Shown here one piece after another: positions 30,582-42,241 of a stretch of DNA of 64,000 nucleotides. The position numbers and the translations under genes are program-made. The notes beneath the pieces were generated by a model. That model was not told the DNA's origin, did not search any database, and saw nothing but the letters and a program-made list of their open reading frames with translations. The DNA is from Neodiprion pinetum (Eukaryota; Arthropoda; Insecta; Hymenoptera; Diprionidae), in NCBI RefSeq assembly GCF_021155775.2, contig NC_060236.1, forward strand, positions 12,941,087 to 13,005,086, read 5' to 3'. The number at the start of each line of letters is the position of its first letter. Position 1 is the stretch's first letter.

Positions 30582-30858
30582 TGTTACAAAGGGTAAAATA
30601 ACCGGTCTCGCCCCCTTTTGATGATCTAGTAGTCATCATAGATGAAAGAGGTTTATAAACCTCTTATGTCTTTAAAAAGAATAAGGTTACTGCGTCAACC
30701 AACACTATTGTAAAAACAGTCTTGTTTCAGACTTTGAACTGGAAACACGTTCTCAGCTATCAAAGCTTTTTCACAACATTTTATTTACGCCTTTAATTTT
30801 TCTCATTAAATAAGCTCACGAATCCTTATTTATTTTTGCAACGTCTTAAAACGTTACA
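30582..30858 (+). repeat. Gypsy-A 5' LTR
   Basis: It starts TGTTACAAAGGGTAAAAT and ends CGTTACA. It shares GATCTAGTAGTCATCATAGA, GAGGTTTATAAACCTCTT and CTCACGAATCC with the 3' LTR. The palindrome GAGGTTTATAAACCTC is conserved in both and includes a TATAAA that could be the core promoter. Confidence 0.8.
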
Positions 30859-30859
30859 C

Positions 30860-30876
30860 TGGTGTCAGAAGTGGGA
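30860..30876 (+). promoter_or_regulatory. Gypsy-A primer binding site
   Basis: TGGTGTCAGAAGTGGGA follows the 5' LTR after one base. TGG at the start is complementary to the tRNA CCA end, and the position marks the start of the internal region. The exact tRNA is not determined here. Confidence 0.7.
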
Positions 30877-30917
30877 TTTTGAGTTTTTATCGAGTCAGTT
30901 CAGTGCGTGAAATAATC

Positions 30918-31977
30918 ATGAGAAATAGTAGTTTGACACGCTCTCGGCGAAGGGAGAGTTGCGGAGATGACCGTATTATCAAGGAAAATCCGCGAGTCCC
31001 TGAAACAGTATTTGCGCCTTCAGTAAATCCTCTTTCAGTACCTTCGGCGGTCTCTCTTACTCAGATTGATCTGCTTCGAATCATGAGTCAAAAACAGGAA
31101 GCAGCCGAACGTCATCAGCGGCAACAACAAGAAGCCGCCGAGAGTCACCAACAACAACTTCTCTAGCTACTTCTAGAACATAAGAGCAGCGAAAAAGGGT
31201 AGTCACCAATCAACAAGAACGGCGAGAAAGAGAACTTGCCTCTCAATTGGAATAGCGAAGACTGGATCGTAAGGCTCAAGAACGTTCGGAGACCAGTCTA
31301 CATGGCCTGTTCCGGACGACTGTTGCGACTTTTCAGTCAGTTCATCAGACGAGAGGCTCTGGACAACCGGCAGTCACTCCTCGAGTTTCCGAAGTTGCTA
31401 CTCCACATCCTTCTCCTGTTCCTTCTCCAGCTGTTCAGGAAGTGCAATATCCAGAACGTTCCCAAGATGTTCACAATTCAAGGTCTTCTCCCTTTTATCA
31501 GGGAAATATACAATTCCTCAATTTAAAGACCGAGGGTAGAAAACGAGGTTAGCTTTTCCGAGGCGCCATTTCACGTTTAGACACGTTATTCTCATTTGAG
31601 TTAATTGCATAATTCAAGAATTCCTGGGGTTTTTTCTCAAATGTTCGAGAAACGTTTTTGTTCTCTCAAACCGCCCGTTTTTGATAAAAAAATTCCATAG
31701 GCAGAGTACGAAAGATAATTTGACACCGTTGAAAAGCATAATCAGTATGAATCCGCCATGAGGGCCCACAGCCTTGCCTCTTCTCTTCGGACTCCGGCTT
31801 TAAATGTTTTAACAGCATTATCAGAGAAAGAAATTTCCGATTTTGAAAAACTGAGCTCCGCGCTCAAATTGAGATACGGAAATGACCATTTCACAAAATT
31901 ATATAGAGCTCAATTGCAGACTGGAAGTGAAGAACGAGACGAGGACCTTGCGTCACTTAGTCAAGATATTGAACGAC
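30918..31977 (+). pseudogene. Gypsy-A gag, 5' part
   Basis: The ATG at 30918 opens MRNSSLTRSRRRESCGDD. Glutamine-rich coiled-coil sequence follows (QKQEAAERHQRQQQEAAE), then a stop at 31164. Later broken frames lead to a capsid-like segment (31758-31977) with ALNVLTALSEKEISDFEKLS, then LKLRYGNDHF and LASLSQDIERL. The L-x-x-R-(Y/F)-G and Q-D-I-x-R-L motifs are typical of Gypsy gag capsid. The frame is cut at 31977 by the BEL insertion and resumes at 50755. Confidence 0.7.
31973..31977 (+). repeat. Left target-site duplication of BEL element
   Basis: ACGAC precedes the left BEL LTR and recurs at 50750-50754 after the right LTR. Confidence 0.85.
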
Positions 31978-32765
31978 TGTATAGTCGAAGCTTCTTCATA
32001 GGTGAAGTTGCCTCGTAGTTTTGAATTAAACCTTTTTTATTAGTGTGAAGGATAGAGGTTGAGGTTTTCTTGTAAAAAAACTCTCGCGTTTGAGCTATCG
32101 AATTATGAATGTTTATTGGCCCTTGTGGGAAAAGCCTTGCGGCATAAAAACCCACGACGTATGAACGTTGATTTCTAAACGTATGAAGGCATATGTCGCA
32201 ACCGTGAATATATCGATTGTGTATATGAATGTGTATATGCCGGTTACAGCCCGTTTGGCTCATGCCACCGCGATCTCGAGTGCGTTTCGTACTGCGATTT
32301 CTGCTTTATTCGATTCGATCGAATTTCATACGATTTTGCATTTGCCTTACTCGGAGGAGCGAACGTATATGAGAGTATAATTGGTGTTGGTAATACACCA
32401 AGAGCGCTTGGGCTCGTTGTATGATGAAAGGGTGCAAGACCCTTGGTATGTGTGTATGGGCACTCGGTCCCGTGTAGAATGAGAGACACTCGGGCCGTAC
32501 TCATCTACCTTACTCCGTAGAGCGAACGTATACGAGAGTATATTTGGGCCTCTCGTTTATGGTCGTAGTACGAGAGAACGCACGGCGTCACTAACGATCG
32601 TGACTAGACGGACGACTCAACTGGACTGTTTTAAAAAATGCGTGATGCGCGCTCGCCTCCTCGTCTACGCAAGATTTGGCATCCCTGCCGAGACGAATCG
32701 TTCGAGCGCGGCTCGCACGGAGATCGCAATGACACGGGCACAAAACGACGCTCAGGCACTGAACA
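31978..32765 (-). repeat. BEL 3' LTR (left copy)
   Basis: It is 788 bp, from TGTATAGTCGAAGC to GGCACTGAACA on the plus strand, matching 49961-50749. The adjoining CCCTCCCCAC at 32766-32775 reads GTGGGGAGGG on the minus strand, the expected polypurine tract for plus-strand priming. Confidence 0.9.
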
Positions 32766-32776
32766 CCCTCCCCACT

Positions 32777-33140
32777 GTGATGGAGCTGGAACATTTCTAA
32801 TGAAATGTAACAGTTTATATCCTCTCGTAGGAACATGCCGGGGATCATTCAGATGAGTACAAAATTTATCATGCAGCGTAGCCCGCCTTATGCGCTTGGC
32901 TTTCTTATCGGCAGCAGTGCTCAAATTACGCGATTATGCACTTCATATGCACTGTCGCCGAGCCCGGCGAGAGGCCGTGTGAGCAATCTCAATGCTGCTT
33001 CCAGGCGTAACGCACGTCTAATTAATTATAATATAATGTTGACGCTTTCTCTTACCATTTGTTGTTATCAATTATCATTCAATTCTCTGTTTGAATAAAC
33101 ATATAAATACATATATAATCGTTGCGCAATATTTGCATGA
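32777..33140 (+). repeat. Errantivirus-like 5' LTR
   Basis: 364 bp starting GTGATGGAGCTGGAAC and ending ATATTTGCATGA, matching 43571-43934 at all but about nine positions by eye. AATAAAC lies near its 3' end as a possible poly(A) signal. Confidence 0.85.
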
Positions 33141-33146
33141 CAAATT

Positions 33147-33165
33147 TGGCGATCCTGCCAGGATC
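33147..33165 (+). promoter_or_regulatory. Errantivirus-like primer binding site
   Basis: TGGCGATCCTGCCAGGATC begins six bases after the LTR. The TGGCG start is the usual form for Gypsy elements; the tRNA was not identified. Confidence 0.65.
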
Positions 33166-33572
33166 CGGTTTAAACCAACGAACGTGGCGCGCGTATCAAT
33201 TGGCCGGATCAAAGTGACGAACTTTGGAAGTGAGTGCATAAGCCCAATAAATTCACGCGCGAACCTTCGGCTACGCGTTTATGAGTAATTATTACGAATT
33301 GTACCTAGCAAGGGATAGAGTGAAAGGCCGCCTTGCGTAGACAATCAAGGTCTGCGTGTAGACCGCTTGATAACCAGGGACTGAGTGTGGACCGCCTGAT
33401 TCTACACTGGACAATTCCCATAGTGAACTTGTGTATTTATTGGAAAGGAAGCAGGTATAAAATTCTGCACTCCTTAGATACAATAAACTACAAAAAATCG
33501 AAGGACAAATCGTGATCGAAACTGAGAATTTGATGGTCAAACTTGAATCATTTAAATAAATAAAGTCAAAGC
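33166..33572 (+). other. Errantivirus-like untranslated leader
   Basis: About 400 bp between primer site and gag without a supported gene. Repeated ACCGCCT(T)GAT / GACCGCTTGAT motifs near 33360-33400 are noted. Confidence 0.5.
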
Positions 33573-34703
33573 TTGACTCAAGGTAAATTTGAAAATAAAT
33601 TCACAATGGACGTGAACGAAAACAATGACCGGAGATCGGCAGTACCTCCCACTATTGTTGAGACTGCAGAAGATGGACAACCCGTCACTTCTGAATCCCG
33701 GTTTGAAGAGAGATTTTGGGATTTGGCGAACCAAATGACTCAGCTTGTGAATAGGCTACAAGAAGCCACCGAACGTAATGATTTAACTGCAATGGGCAGA
33801 TACCGTCTTGGTCTAGAGCAATTGAACGGAGAGAGGTTAACTGCGCGTCAACTTGCTCGCCGCGAAGATTTGCCTATAGAAGAGGTTACCCGTTTTATTC
33901 AATTGAGAAATCAAGAACGCCGTGAACACGACTTCATTCGTCGCAATAATGTAGAAATAAATCGAAACTCTGAAACAGTTCCGCGTCCCGAAGACACGCT
34001 TGAAAGCGTCACCAACCAAATGTTTCAGGAAATGCAACAACCGAATAACCAATTAACCGAAGAAAACCGTCAAAAGGAAGCTCTTACAAATAGTAATACC
34101 AATCGAGAAGCAATCAATAACTATTATCGCTTAACAACTAGCGATGATCCGAATGTTTTTAATATTTTGAGACCGCCCGGAAACCATACCGGAGCGATAC
34201 CGCGAATTCAACTAGATACCGCGCGTCTCGTTGAATCAGAGGTGAAAGGTCCTACTCAGATAGCTCCCTCAACCGTAACAAACCCACCACGTTACTCGGC
34301 ATTATACGGGCTCGCTCAAAACCGATTGCTGCCACCGACACCCCGCATCGATGAGGTGGGCTCCCCAGCCAATTCAGGCTCAGACCATCAAGGTATAAAT
34401 GCGATGCCAATACCGATCCTTCACCAAAATCACTCGATAGAAAACGACCTATTCTCCACCGCGCGAGCCAATGTAAACCAAGATATCTTGTCGGATACGG
34501 ATTCGACACTGCAACGCGTTCTCGAGGAAAGCCGACGTTTATCACGGATGCCAAACGTACGCCTTACACCAAGGCCTAGTCCACAGTGGCCTAATGGTCC
34601 GACGGATTACGAAATCCCACGAGGTACTGGTAGCAATACCCGTAACAACGTCCCGCGTCGTAGTCTAGAACAGCAAGAAGAGGATGAACTTCGAAGAGCC
34701 TAG
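33573..34703 (+). CDS. Errantivirus-like gag, N-terminal part
   Basis: An uninterrupted 376-codon frame. It begins MTQGKFENKFTMDVNENND; the second methionine at 33606 may be the true start. The first 180 residues are charged helices (RFWDLANQMTQLVNRLQEAT). The rest is rich in P, N, Q, R and S, as in matrix/capsid linkers of insect Gypsy elements. It ends in TAG at 34701, and the gag frame continues after further stops in the next ORFs. It has no zinc knuckle, which lies downstream. Confidence 0.65.
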   Translation: MTQGKFENKFTMDVNENNDRRSAVPPTIVETAEDGQPVTSESRFEERFWDLANQMTQLVNRLQEATERNDLTAMGRYRLGLEQLNGERLTARQLARREDLPIEEVTRFIQLRNQERREHDFIRRNNVEINRNSETVPRPEDTLESVTNQMFQEMQQPNNQLTEENRQKEALTNSNTNREAINNYYRLTTSDDPNVFNILRPPGNHTGAIPRIQLDTARLVESEVKGPTQIAPSTVTNPPRYSALYGLAQNRLLPPTPRIDEVGSPANSGSDHQGINAMPIPILHQNHSIENDLFSTARANVNQDILSDTDSTLQRVLEESRRLSRMPNVRLTPRPSPQWPNGPTDYEIPRGTGSNTRNNVPRRSLEQQEEDELRRA

Positions 34704-36134
34704 GAAATGTCTGCTACTTCACCACATCGTCGTCCGGACACTGTGACGTTCAGTATGTCGTAGCTGCTGAGTGATCCCGAAGCTTTACGCCAACAGCAAG
34801 AGATAATGAAAAACATTGAGGAACTGGCGCGAAGAAACCAAACAAGAATTCAACTACCGGCAACTGCGCCACCCCGAGACGTGCTTCCCCCTCGGAATCC
34901 AAGAGACCCAGGCCCGTATGCACGAACGAAAGCTTACTTGAATGATGTCAGCCTACGCCCCGATGCTGCCGGAAGATACCCCGGAGAACCAAATCGCCCA
35001 GCGGACGAGCCCTATGCGATCCAAGATTTCCTACCCGCGTTTTAAGCCATCAAGATGATTGATTGCAGACTGGAAGGACAAGCAGGCGAAGACGTACACG
35101 CTTGGATCATGCAAGTAAGAGCCGCCGATATGGTAGTTATGCCAACCCAACGTTTCCCGATTTTGAGCATGGTAATCAGCTCGAAGACAGGAGGAGCTCT
35201 TCAGAAGACCATCAACCAGAGGAGACCTCGTACAATCCCAACTTTACTCGAAGTCATAAGAACAGCCGTTATTGTCGAGAAAAGTGCCACCACATTGGAT
35301 ATGGAGCTTGGCAGAACAGGCCAAAAGGGCGACACTGTGGACGCCTACAATCTCAAATTCAATCAAGTCTACCAAAACCTCGTAGCTGCCTTCTCGAATC
35401 AACAAACACGAGCAAACATCGATCCTCATCTTCAAGACCTCGAAAATAGAGTGTGCCAGTACTATCTGTACGGACTTAATCCGAGGATATTCCATCAAGT
35501 CAAAAACCGTCAGTACTTCAAGTGACTAGAAGCCCAGAAGGCCGCGAAAGAAGCCGAAGGCGAGGAGTTGAATTTCCGAATGCATCAACAACAGCTGATG
35601 AACAGTATCGACACAGCCTCGAAACTCACGTTTTGGAACAAGTCCCAAATTTACGGGCCAGGCAGCGCATCAGATACGCGAAGATTCCAGGTACAACAAA
35701 GAACCTCGACGAACTCGCCAAGGTCAACTCCTCGACCACCAGCGTCTGTCCACCACCACGATGAAGCGGAACAAGATGAAGACAAAGAACTCCAGAGATG
35801 TGAATGCCACACCTGTAACACACATCGGACCGCCCATGAACAACAAGCAGTATGTCATAATTGCGGAACCAGAGGACACTACAGCCGGAACTGCTACGCT
35901 CCGCGCCGACCACAGAACGACCAACGCCGTAATACTAACGACAATAAGCGAGACGCAAATTTTCAAAACGCCAGCCTCAAAGACAAACCGCCCAATGACC
36001 AAGTCAATTGCACGTCAGAGGAACTCCAGTCAGAGGAAGAGGAAATAAAGGGACAGGAGGACGAACTAGAGGACGAGTGCCAACAGGAGCCCGTGTATGT
36101 TCAGTTTCACAGGGGTTACTACAGTGTGCTGTAA
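34704..36134 (+). pseudogene. Errantivirus-like gag capsid and nucleocapsid, broken
   Basis: Three shifted or stopped frames follow. 34806-35045 is a proline/arginine-rich linker. 35055-35525 is capsid-like, with VHAWIMQVRAADMV, LSMVISSKTGGAL and a tail DLENRVCQYYLYGLNPRIF. 35568-36134 holds the zinc knuckle CHNCGTRGHYSRNC and a very acidic tail. The CCHC knuckle binds element RNA. Stops at 35043 and 35523 and a shift separate the parts. Confidence 0.75.
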
Positions 36135-37925
36135 TAAAATTTGGAGAAACAAAGCAAGGAGTAGCCCTTATGGTCGATACGGGTGCATCAATAAACCTCA
36201 TAAAACGGAAGGTTATTTATGCATCGGATAAACAAATTTGTCCAATTATCAAACGCAAAATTTCCTTCAGACTGGCAAAGCGCTAAATTCCGCGAATGAA
36301 ATTGCTGTACTAACTCACATGGGGCTGAAGGACGTATTCGTCATTATACCGGACGTTTATCTGCCTGACAGATGGAATCATGGGAAACCCGTTTATGAGG
36401 AGGCGAGATTTCCAGTTGAATGCCTCGACGCTCACCCTGAAGAATAAGATACACCACCTTAGTAGCGACCGAAAAATTCGATTTAAACCAAATTCGGTGA
36501 ACAAAATTGCCATCGATACCGACGAAAAGAATTTCGATCTCATGTTACGCATGGTTTATAAAGACGGAATGCCTATGGAAAATATCCCGGTGCAGATTGT
36601 ACACACGAACAATCATGGTACGGCTTATGGAATCATCACCACCGCTAAAGACGAAGATATCGAGCTCGGACTGGAGAACGTCCAAGTCCACCGAGTAAAG
36701 AGTATGTCAACCCCGGGTGTATGGCAACAACCACGTGATCAAAGAGAGCAGGCGCTCCAACATACTGTCGACTTGAAGCACCTAGCGGAGGAGTACCAGA
36801 AAGAAATTTGGAGTATTCTTCAGGATTTTAGCGATATCTTTGCCTTACAGGAGGAAGACATGGTCAATGGAACTTCAATGACTGAACATCGCATCGAGTT
36901 GTCAGATCCTCAACGCATTGTAAATGTGAAAAGTTTCCGTGCCCCACAGCTGCATCAGCAGGTTGTAAAAGAGGGAGTAGAGAAAATGTTGAAACAAGGA
37001 ATGATAACGGAATTCGAGTCGCCATACAACTCGCCAGTTTGGGTTGTACCCAAAAAACCGGGCTCCGACGGAAAGCCCAAGTATAGAATTGTGATCTATT
37101 TCAGCAAGATTAATGGACTTACCGTTCAGGATTCTTATCCGATACCAATAATCGAGGATTCACTCGATCACATGGGAAGGGCCAAGTTCTTTACTACTGT
37201 CGACATGGCCGCAGGTTTCCACCAGATCAACATGGCTGCTGACTCCAAGAAATATACTGCCTTCTCAACCCCCGACGGGCATTTCGAATACCAACGAATG
37301 CCTTTCGGATTACAGAACGCTCCTGCGACCTTCCAACGCATGATGAACGATTAGCTGAGAGGATTGAATCAGAAGATCTGTTGCGTCTACATTGATGACG
37401 TAATAATTTTTGGTGAAACGGAGGAAAAACACCATCGAAATGTAAGAACCGCATTTCAGCGTTTAAGACAATGTAACCTGAAACTCTAGCCAGAGAAGTG
37501 CGCCTTCATGAAAACTGAAGTGAGATACCTCGGATATGTCATCACTGACGAAGGGAGCAAACCAGATCCGGAAAAGACTAGAGCGATTCAACAATTACCC
37601 GTTCCAGTCAACGTTAAGACGATTCGATCCTTCCTTGGTTTGACGGGGTATTACCGAAAGTTCATACAAAACTATCCAATGTGAGCAAAACCATTAACAA
37701 GGTTAACAAGAAAGGACACCCCATGGGATTGGTCAGCAGCCTGCCAAGAAGCCTTCGAAACCCTGAAAGAAAAGTTGGTTACACCACCGATACTTGTGAG
37801 ATCAGACCCAGCTAAACAATACGTCGTAACCACCGACGCGTCAAATGATGGAATTGGAGCGGTACTATCTCAAGACGGCCACCCCATATATTTCTTATCT
37901 TGAACCCTGAATGATGCGGAAAGGA
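36135..37925 (+). pseudogene. Errantivirus-like protease and reverse transcriptase, with stops
   Basis: The protease site VALMVDTGASINLI (D-T-G) lies near 36165. Reverse transcriptase follows in the frame from 36380. Visible motifs are a palm segment TTVDMAAGFHQI (near 37195), the fingers/palm block MPFGLQNAPATF (near 37300) and the catalytic YIDD near 37390. In-frame stops are at 37352, near 37487, near 37683 and near 37903. The enzyme would copy element RNA to DNA; the stops make it inactive. A Gypsy thumb/connection block (SFLGLTGYYRKFI) follows near 37630. Confidence 0.85.
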
Positions 37926-39660
37926 ATTACAGCACGACAGAGAAGGAGATGCTTGCTGTTGTATGGGCCGTCAAGAGACTAAGAGTATATTTGCTCAATA
38001 CACCAGATAAACCCTTCATCATCCGCACCGATCATCGTGCACTCGTATGGCTGAAAAATTGCGTAGACCCCAGTCAACGCCTGCTGCGTTGGAGACTAAG
38101 ATTGGAGGAATACTCATTCCTGATAGAACATGTTTCGGGAAAAAGTAACGTAGTAGCGGATGAGTTTTCTAGAGTTTTTCGCACAAAGGAAGAGATCTTC
38201 GGAAAACTCACCGAATTGGAAAAGGGACTATACGAAATCACACCCATTGATAGGAATCCCAAGTGGGTCCACCACATTGCCGCACGCCACATTGACATCG
38301 AGAGATTGTCACTCACAACAGGCAGGACAAAATCTAACATCAAACTCGTTCCCAACCGAAATCGAAAGGGGGAGGACGGCAAATGGGTGAAGATTACCCA
38401 AGAAGAAAAGGATGCCTCTGACAACACCCTGATTATACCAAAGAATCAGACTAATGGACGTGAGAAACTCAGAAACTACATTCATCCGAAAAGGTACGAA
38501 AAGATATACTTCTGGATTGACCCTAAGAAAACCACCAAAGAAGAAACCAATTCAATCATCAAAGATCTCAAGAGGATACGTCAGGACTCAGGTGCAGACA
38601 TATCATTTTGCTTGACAGGAAAGGATGTGCCTAACAAACAGCAACAGAAAGAAATCATGACCAGCGCTCACAACGACATCAATGGACACTTCGGCCTAGC
38701 AAAAACAATTGACCGAGTAAAAGAAACGGCCGTATGGTCACGTATGGAAAATGATATCCATTCCTTTATCCAGGCATGCCCCACGTGTCAGATGTATAAA
38801 AAGGAAAGGATACAAATGAAATCACCCGCTATTCTTTTCGAAACCTTTGCTGAAAAACCTAACGATCAAATTTCAATAGATATCGTCGGACCTCTGGTCG
38901 AATCTTGGAATAAACACCGATATATCCTCACGATGCAGGATTCAATAACTAAATTCATTAAATGTGCCCCACTTACGAACAAAACCGCGACAGAAGTTAT
39001 CAAGGCTCTATCAGAGTACTGGATAGGTAACTTCGGGTGCCCCAAAGTAATCCTGACGGACATGGGAAAGGAGTTTTGTAACGAGCTGACCGATTCCTTT
39101 CTCGAACACTATAATATCAAACATATCACCACAACTGCATATCACCCGCAGTCGAACGGCTATATAGAACGAATGCATAGTGTCTTGAAAGACTATTTTC
39201 GAACTGCCTGCAAAGAGAGAATACACACTTGGGACAAGGTTTTAATAGATATGGCACGTACCTATAACACTTCCGTTCATCAATCAACAGGTGAAACGCC
39301 TCACAACCTCATGTTCTGTCACGAAGCCAACAATCCTGACGGTTTCCGCGAAAACCGATTGGAAACCGTGATTAGTAAGAAAATGTTGTGGATACGAAAA
39401 TGGCAGGAACGGTTCGAGAAAGCTCTGGTCTGGCTTACCAAATCCAGAGAGAAGAACCAAAAACAAGTGGACCAAGGAACACGACGACAAACTCCTTTAT
39501 ATCAAGTGTGAGATCAAGTAATGATCAAGAACCATACGCGACAGAACGCCTTGGAAAGGATTTGGAATGGACCATTCGTCGTCGTCGAGATCAACGAACA
39601 AAAAGGAAATATCACTTACAAGAAAACCGCGGATGATTCCACAGCGTCTTATTGAAAGAC
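37830..39660 (+). pseudogene. Errantivirus-like RNase H and integrase
   Basis: RNase H starts with TTDASNDGIGAVLSQ near 37832 and continues in the 520-codon frame 37949-39511 (E-K-E-M-L-A and I-I-R-T-D-H-R-A-L). Integrase follows, with the HHCC zinc motif (H near 38675 and 38690, C-P-T-C near 38780). The catalytic residues are D in SIDIVGPL (near 38880), D in LTDMGKEF (near 39056) and E in GYIERMHS (near 39163). A stop at 39509 precedes a short C-terminal block to about 39650. The stop near 37903 lies between RNase H start and the long frame. Confidence 0.85.
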
Positions 39661-40800
39661 CCATCTGAATAATACCAAACCGTACTCCGAATACGACACC
39701 GGACCAAGGGAAACCGATCCAATCCCTAGAATAAAACTAAAACGGGTTCAGGGTAATGATTGGATCTCCACGGAATAAAGTCTTAGTTTCTTTTGTTATA
39801 GGTATAGCAGTCTGTCCCTAGCCTACTTCGATGTCTCAGTTATCAATGGGACTTTACTCCAGGTGGAAGTGAGCAAAGTATACATGTACCAGGAAAGATG
39901 GAAGATATTCCAATCCATTGACGCAAGTGGGTTCACCAAACCATTACTCGACATTCACGACAAACTCGGAGGCCTCCAGACGATACGGGATACCCATCTG
40001 GACCCTTGGGACCCTGGTCAGCGATCCCTTGCCCAGTCCGCCCTGGACGCTTTAAATTTAGAATTTGCCCGTGCCTCGTCACACAAGAATATTTTGGAAG
40101 TCATTTTAGACTTGGGTGCGCCTATTCTTCAAATGACGCACCGCCCCTCTAAATTAAGGGAATCTCAATCCCACGGAACCAAAACAAGTACTCCGAAAGC
40201 GCTCGCGTCGAGCGATGTTACTTACGAAGCCTCGCGCGAAGCTGAGGCGGTATTTGGAAAACATGTCCTTCTGACGGGCCTGGCAAATGAAATGTATCCC
40301 CTAAGGAAATCTTATCTCACGCCAAACATGAGACCGAAAAGAGGAATGTTTAACTTTTTAGGAACAATCCAAAAATCAATCTATGGAACTACTGACGCGG
40401 ATGATTTGGAAATAATTAATGGGAATCTAGCCTCACTAAAAAATGTAACGGACACTCTAAATCTTGTTGTAACCAAGTCCTTGCACATCAATCAAGTCCA
40501 AATTAATATCTTGAATACAAATCAGCTCAAACTGAAACACTCTTTGGAAACTGTATAAGGACAATCAGAATCTCTCTATCTAATAAAAAAGTTTCAAACA
40601 AATGAACGTAGAAAAAGATTATAATAACAATAGTGAAAAAAGATTATAATAACAATAGTATACGCATGAAGTTGGCGGTGGGGTGAGATCCCGAAAACAA
40701 AACAAAAAGCATCTAGCAAACCCTTTGACAGCTGTCATCGGCTGTTTATGACAGTCTTTGACAAATATCTTTATAGGTATCTGTTTCTGACGCGCAAAAA

Positions 40801-41202
40801 ATGAACATGCAAACGAAAATTATCAAGATGATTCCCGACGGGAATTGTCTTTTTCGCGCGTTGGCGTATTGTGTATACGGCACTCAAGATCGACACGCAG
40901 AGGTGAGACTGAGTATCGTTTCAAATATAGTGGATAATTGGTCTACATTTGCGGGTTTTATTACAGGTAATGAGTCAAACGGTGCTGTGATTAGGTGACC
41001 TGGTGATTACAAATCACATATGAATAAAAATGCAATATATGCAGCTGCGGATATTTATAAGATATGTTTAATCGTGTATCGCGAAGAACAAATTCATCCA
41101 CACCGGATCGGATCACAAAATGGAACACAATTCTCGCTACTCTTCACCGGCGACGGAGACAGTGGACACTCTGATGTCTTGCAGAATCAAAATAAAATTT
41201 AG
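40801..41202 (+). pseudogene. OTU-type cysteine protease in the Helitron, one in-frame stop
   Basis: From ATG at 40801 the frame reads MNMQTKIIKMIPDGNCLFRA. D-G-N-C-L-F-R-A is the catalytic D/C box of OTU-family (ovarian tumour) cysteine proteases, and the frame ends with GDGDSGHSDVL, matching the catalytic histidine region (H-x-D-V-L). A TGA at 40996-40998 interrupts it and the same frame continues to 41202, about 133 codons in total. OTU domains are known in the Rep-helicase proteins of Helentron/Helitron2-type elements, so a detached OTU gene fits the host element. OTU enzymes normally cleave ubiquitin linkages. Whether this copy was ever separate or is a deletion product is unknown. Confidence 0.75.
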
Positions 41203-41292
41203 ATAGTGAGTAATAAGTATGAAAAGTAACAATCAAATAATAGTAAATCTAAATATATCACCAAACAGTCAAAAGGACAGCCAGGATTTACG

Positions 41293-41934
41293 ATGACAAT
41301 GGAGAAAGGAGGAGTTTCAAGCAGCAGACAAGGCGATGAAGATGGTGGATGGTCGGAAGTATCACAAAAGAAAGAGGAAAATAAAATTGTAAGTGCAAAG
41401 AACCAAATTAGCCATAGAATAATATCCATCAAATATTCGTATAACCAGGAAAGAGGACGACCAGGATCGATGTTGACCACAAGAGAAAGACGTGTTTTGC
41501 GGAATGAACATCAACGCAAATATAGAGAAAAAAATAATATAAAGAAGGTAATTTTGGAGAATAACCGGAAGAGCGGCAGTAAAAATAATTCAACGAAGGG
41601 TGTCGAAGAATTAGAAGAATCGATTGCGATGATTGATTTGGAAAATAAATCGAGAGGACGACCAACCAATGTGATGTACATAGAAGAGCGAAAAATTAGA
41701 CGACGGGAACAGCAGCGAAAATATAGGGAAGCGAACAAAAAATATCATACTGGCTTTTCAACCAACGAACAGAAAGGAGGAGTTTCAACCAGCAGACAAG
41801 GCGATGAAGATGGTGGATGGTCGGAAGTATCACAAAGGAAAAAGGAAAATAAAATTTTAAGTGCGAAGAACCAAATAAGCCAGAGAATAATAATAAACAA
41901 ATATTCCTATAACCAGGCAAGAGGACGACCATGA
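41293..41934 (+). CDS. AT-hook-like repeat protein of the Helitron
   Basis: A 213-codon frame built on a 468-bp (156-codon) tandem duplication: the segment from 41308 (GGVSSSRQGDEDGGWSEVS) repeats from 41776. Each unit has an R-G-R-P AT-hook-like core, then a basic helix with E-R-(R/K)-x-x-R-x-E-(H/Q)-Q-R-K-Y-R-E. The frame ends at 41932 in TGA where unit one has GGA, so the ORF was probably longer, into 42060. The lysine/arginine-rich composition suggests DNA binding. I do not recognise a named family. Confidence 0.55.
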   Translation: MTMEKGGVSSSRQGDEDGGWSEVSQKKEENKIVSAKNQISHRIISIKYSYNQERGRPGSMLTTRERRVLRNEHQRKYREKNNIKKVILENNRKSGSKNNSTKGVEELEESIAMIDLENKSRGRPTNVMYIEERKIRRREQQRKYREANKKYHTGFSTNEQKGGVSTSRQGDEDGGWSEVSQRKKENKILSAKNQISQRIIINKYSYNQARGRP

Positions 41935-42241
41935 TCGATGTTGACCACAAGAGAAAGAGGTGTTTTACGGAGTGAACAGCAACATAAATATAGAGAAAAA
42001 AATAATATAAAGAAGGTGATTTTGGAGAATAACGGGCAGAGCGGTAGCAAAAATAATTCAGCAAGTCAAGGAGATAAATAGATATCAATAGAGAAGGAAC
42101 ACCAATTTTCAACCAACGAATGGAAGCTTAGATTGATGAAAAAAAGAAAAGTAAGCACAGAAGGAATTGAAGTGGACAGCAAGTGCAGGACCTGTCATTA
42201 AATCAACATGAAGGAATTCGCCTGTCTACTAGACAATGCGT

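Noticed and set aside
32776..33142. Errantivirus-like LTR as TGTGATGG...AACA
   Set aside because: That choice gives no target duplication; GTGATGG...CATRA gives 364-bp LTRs and CACT on both sides.
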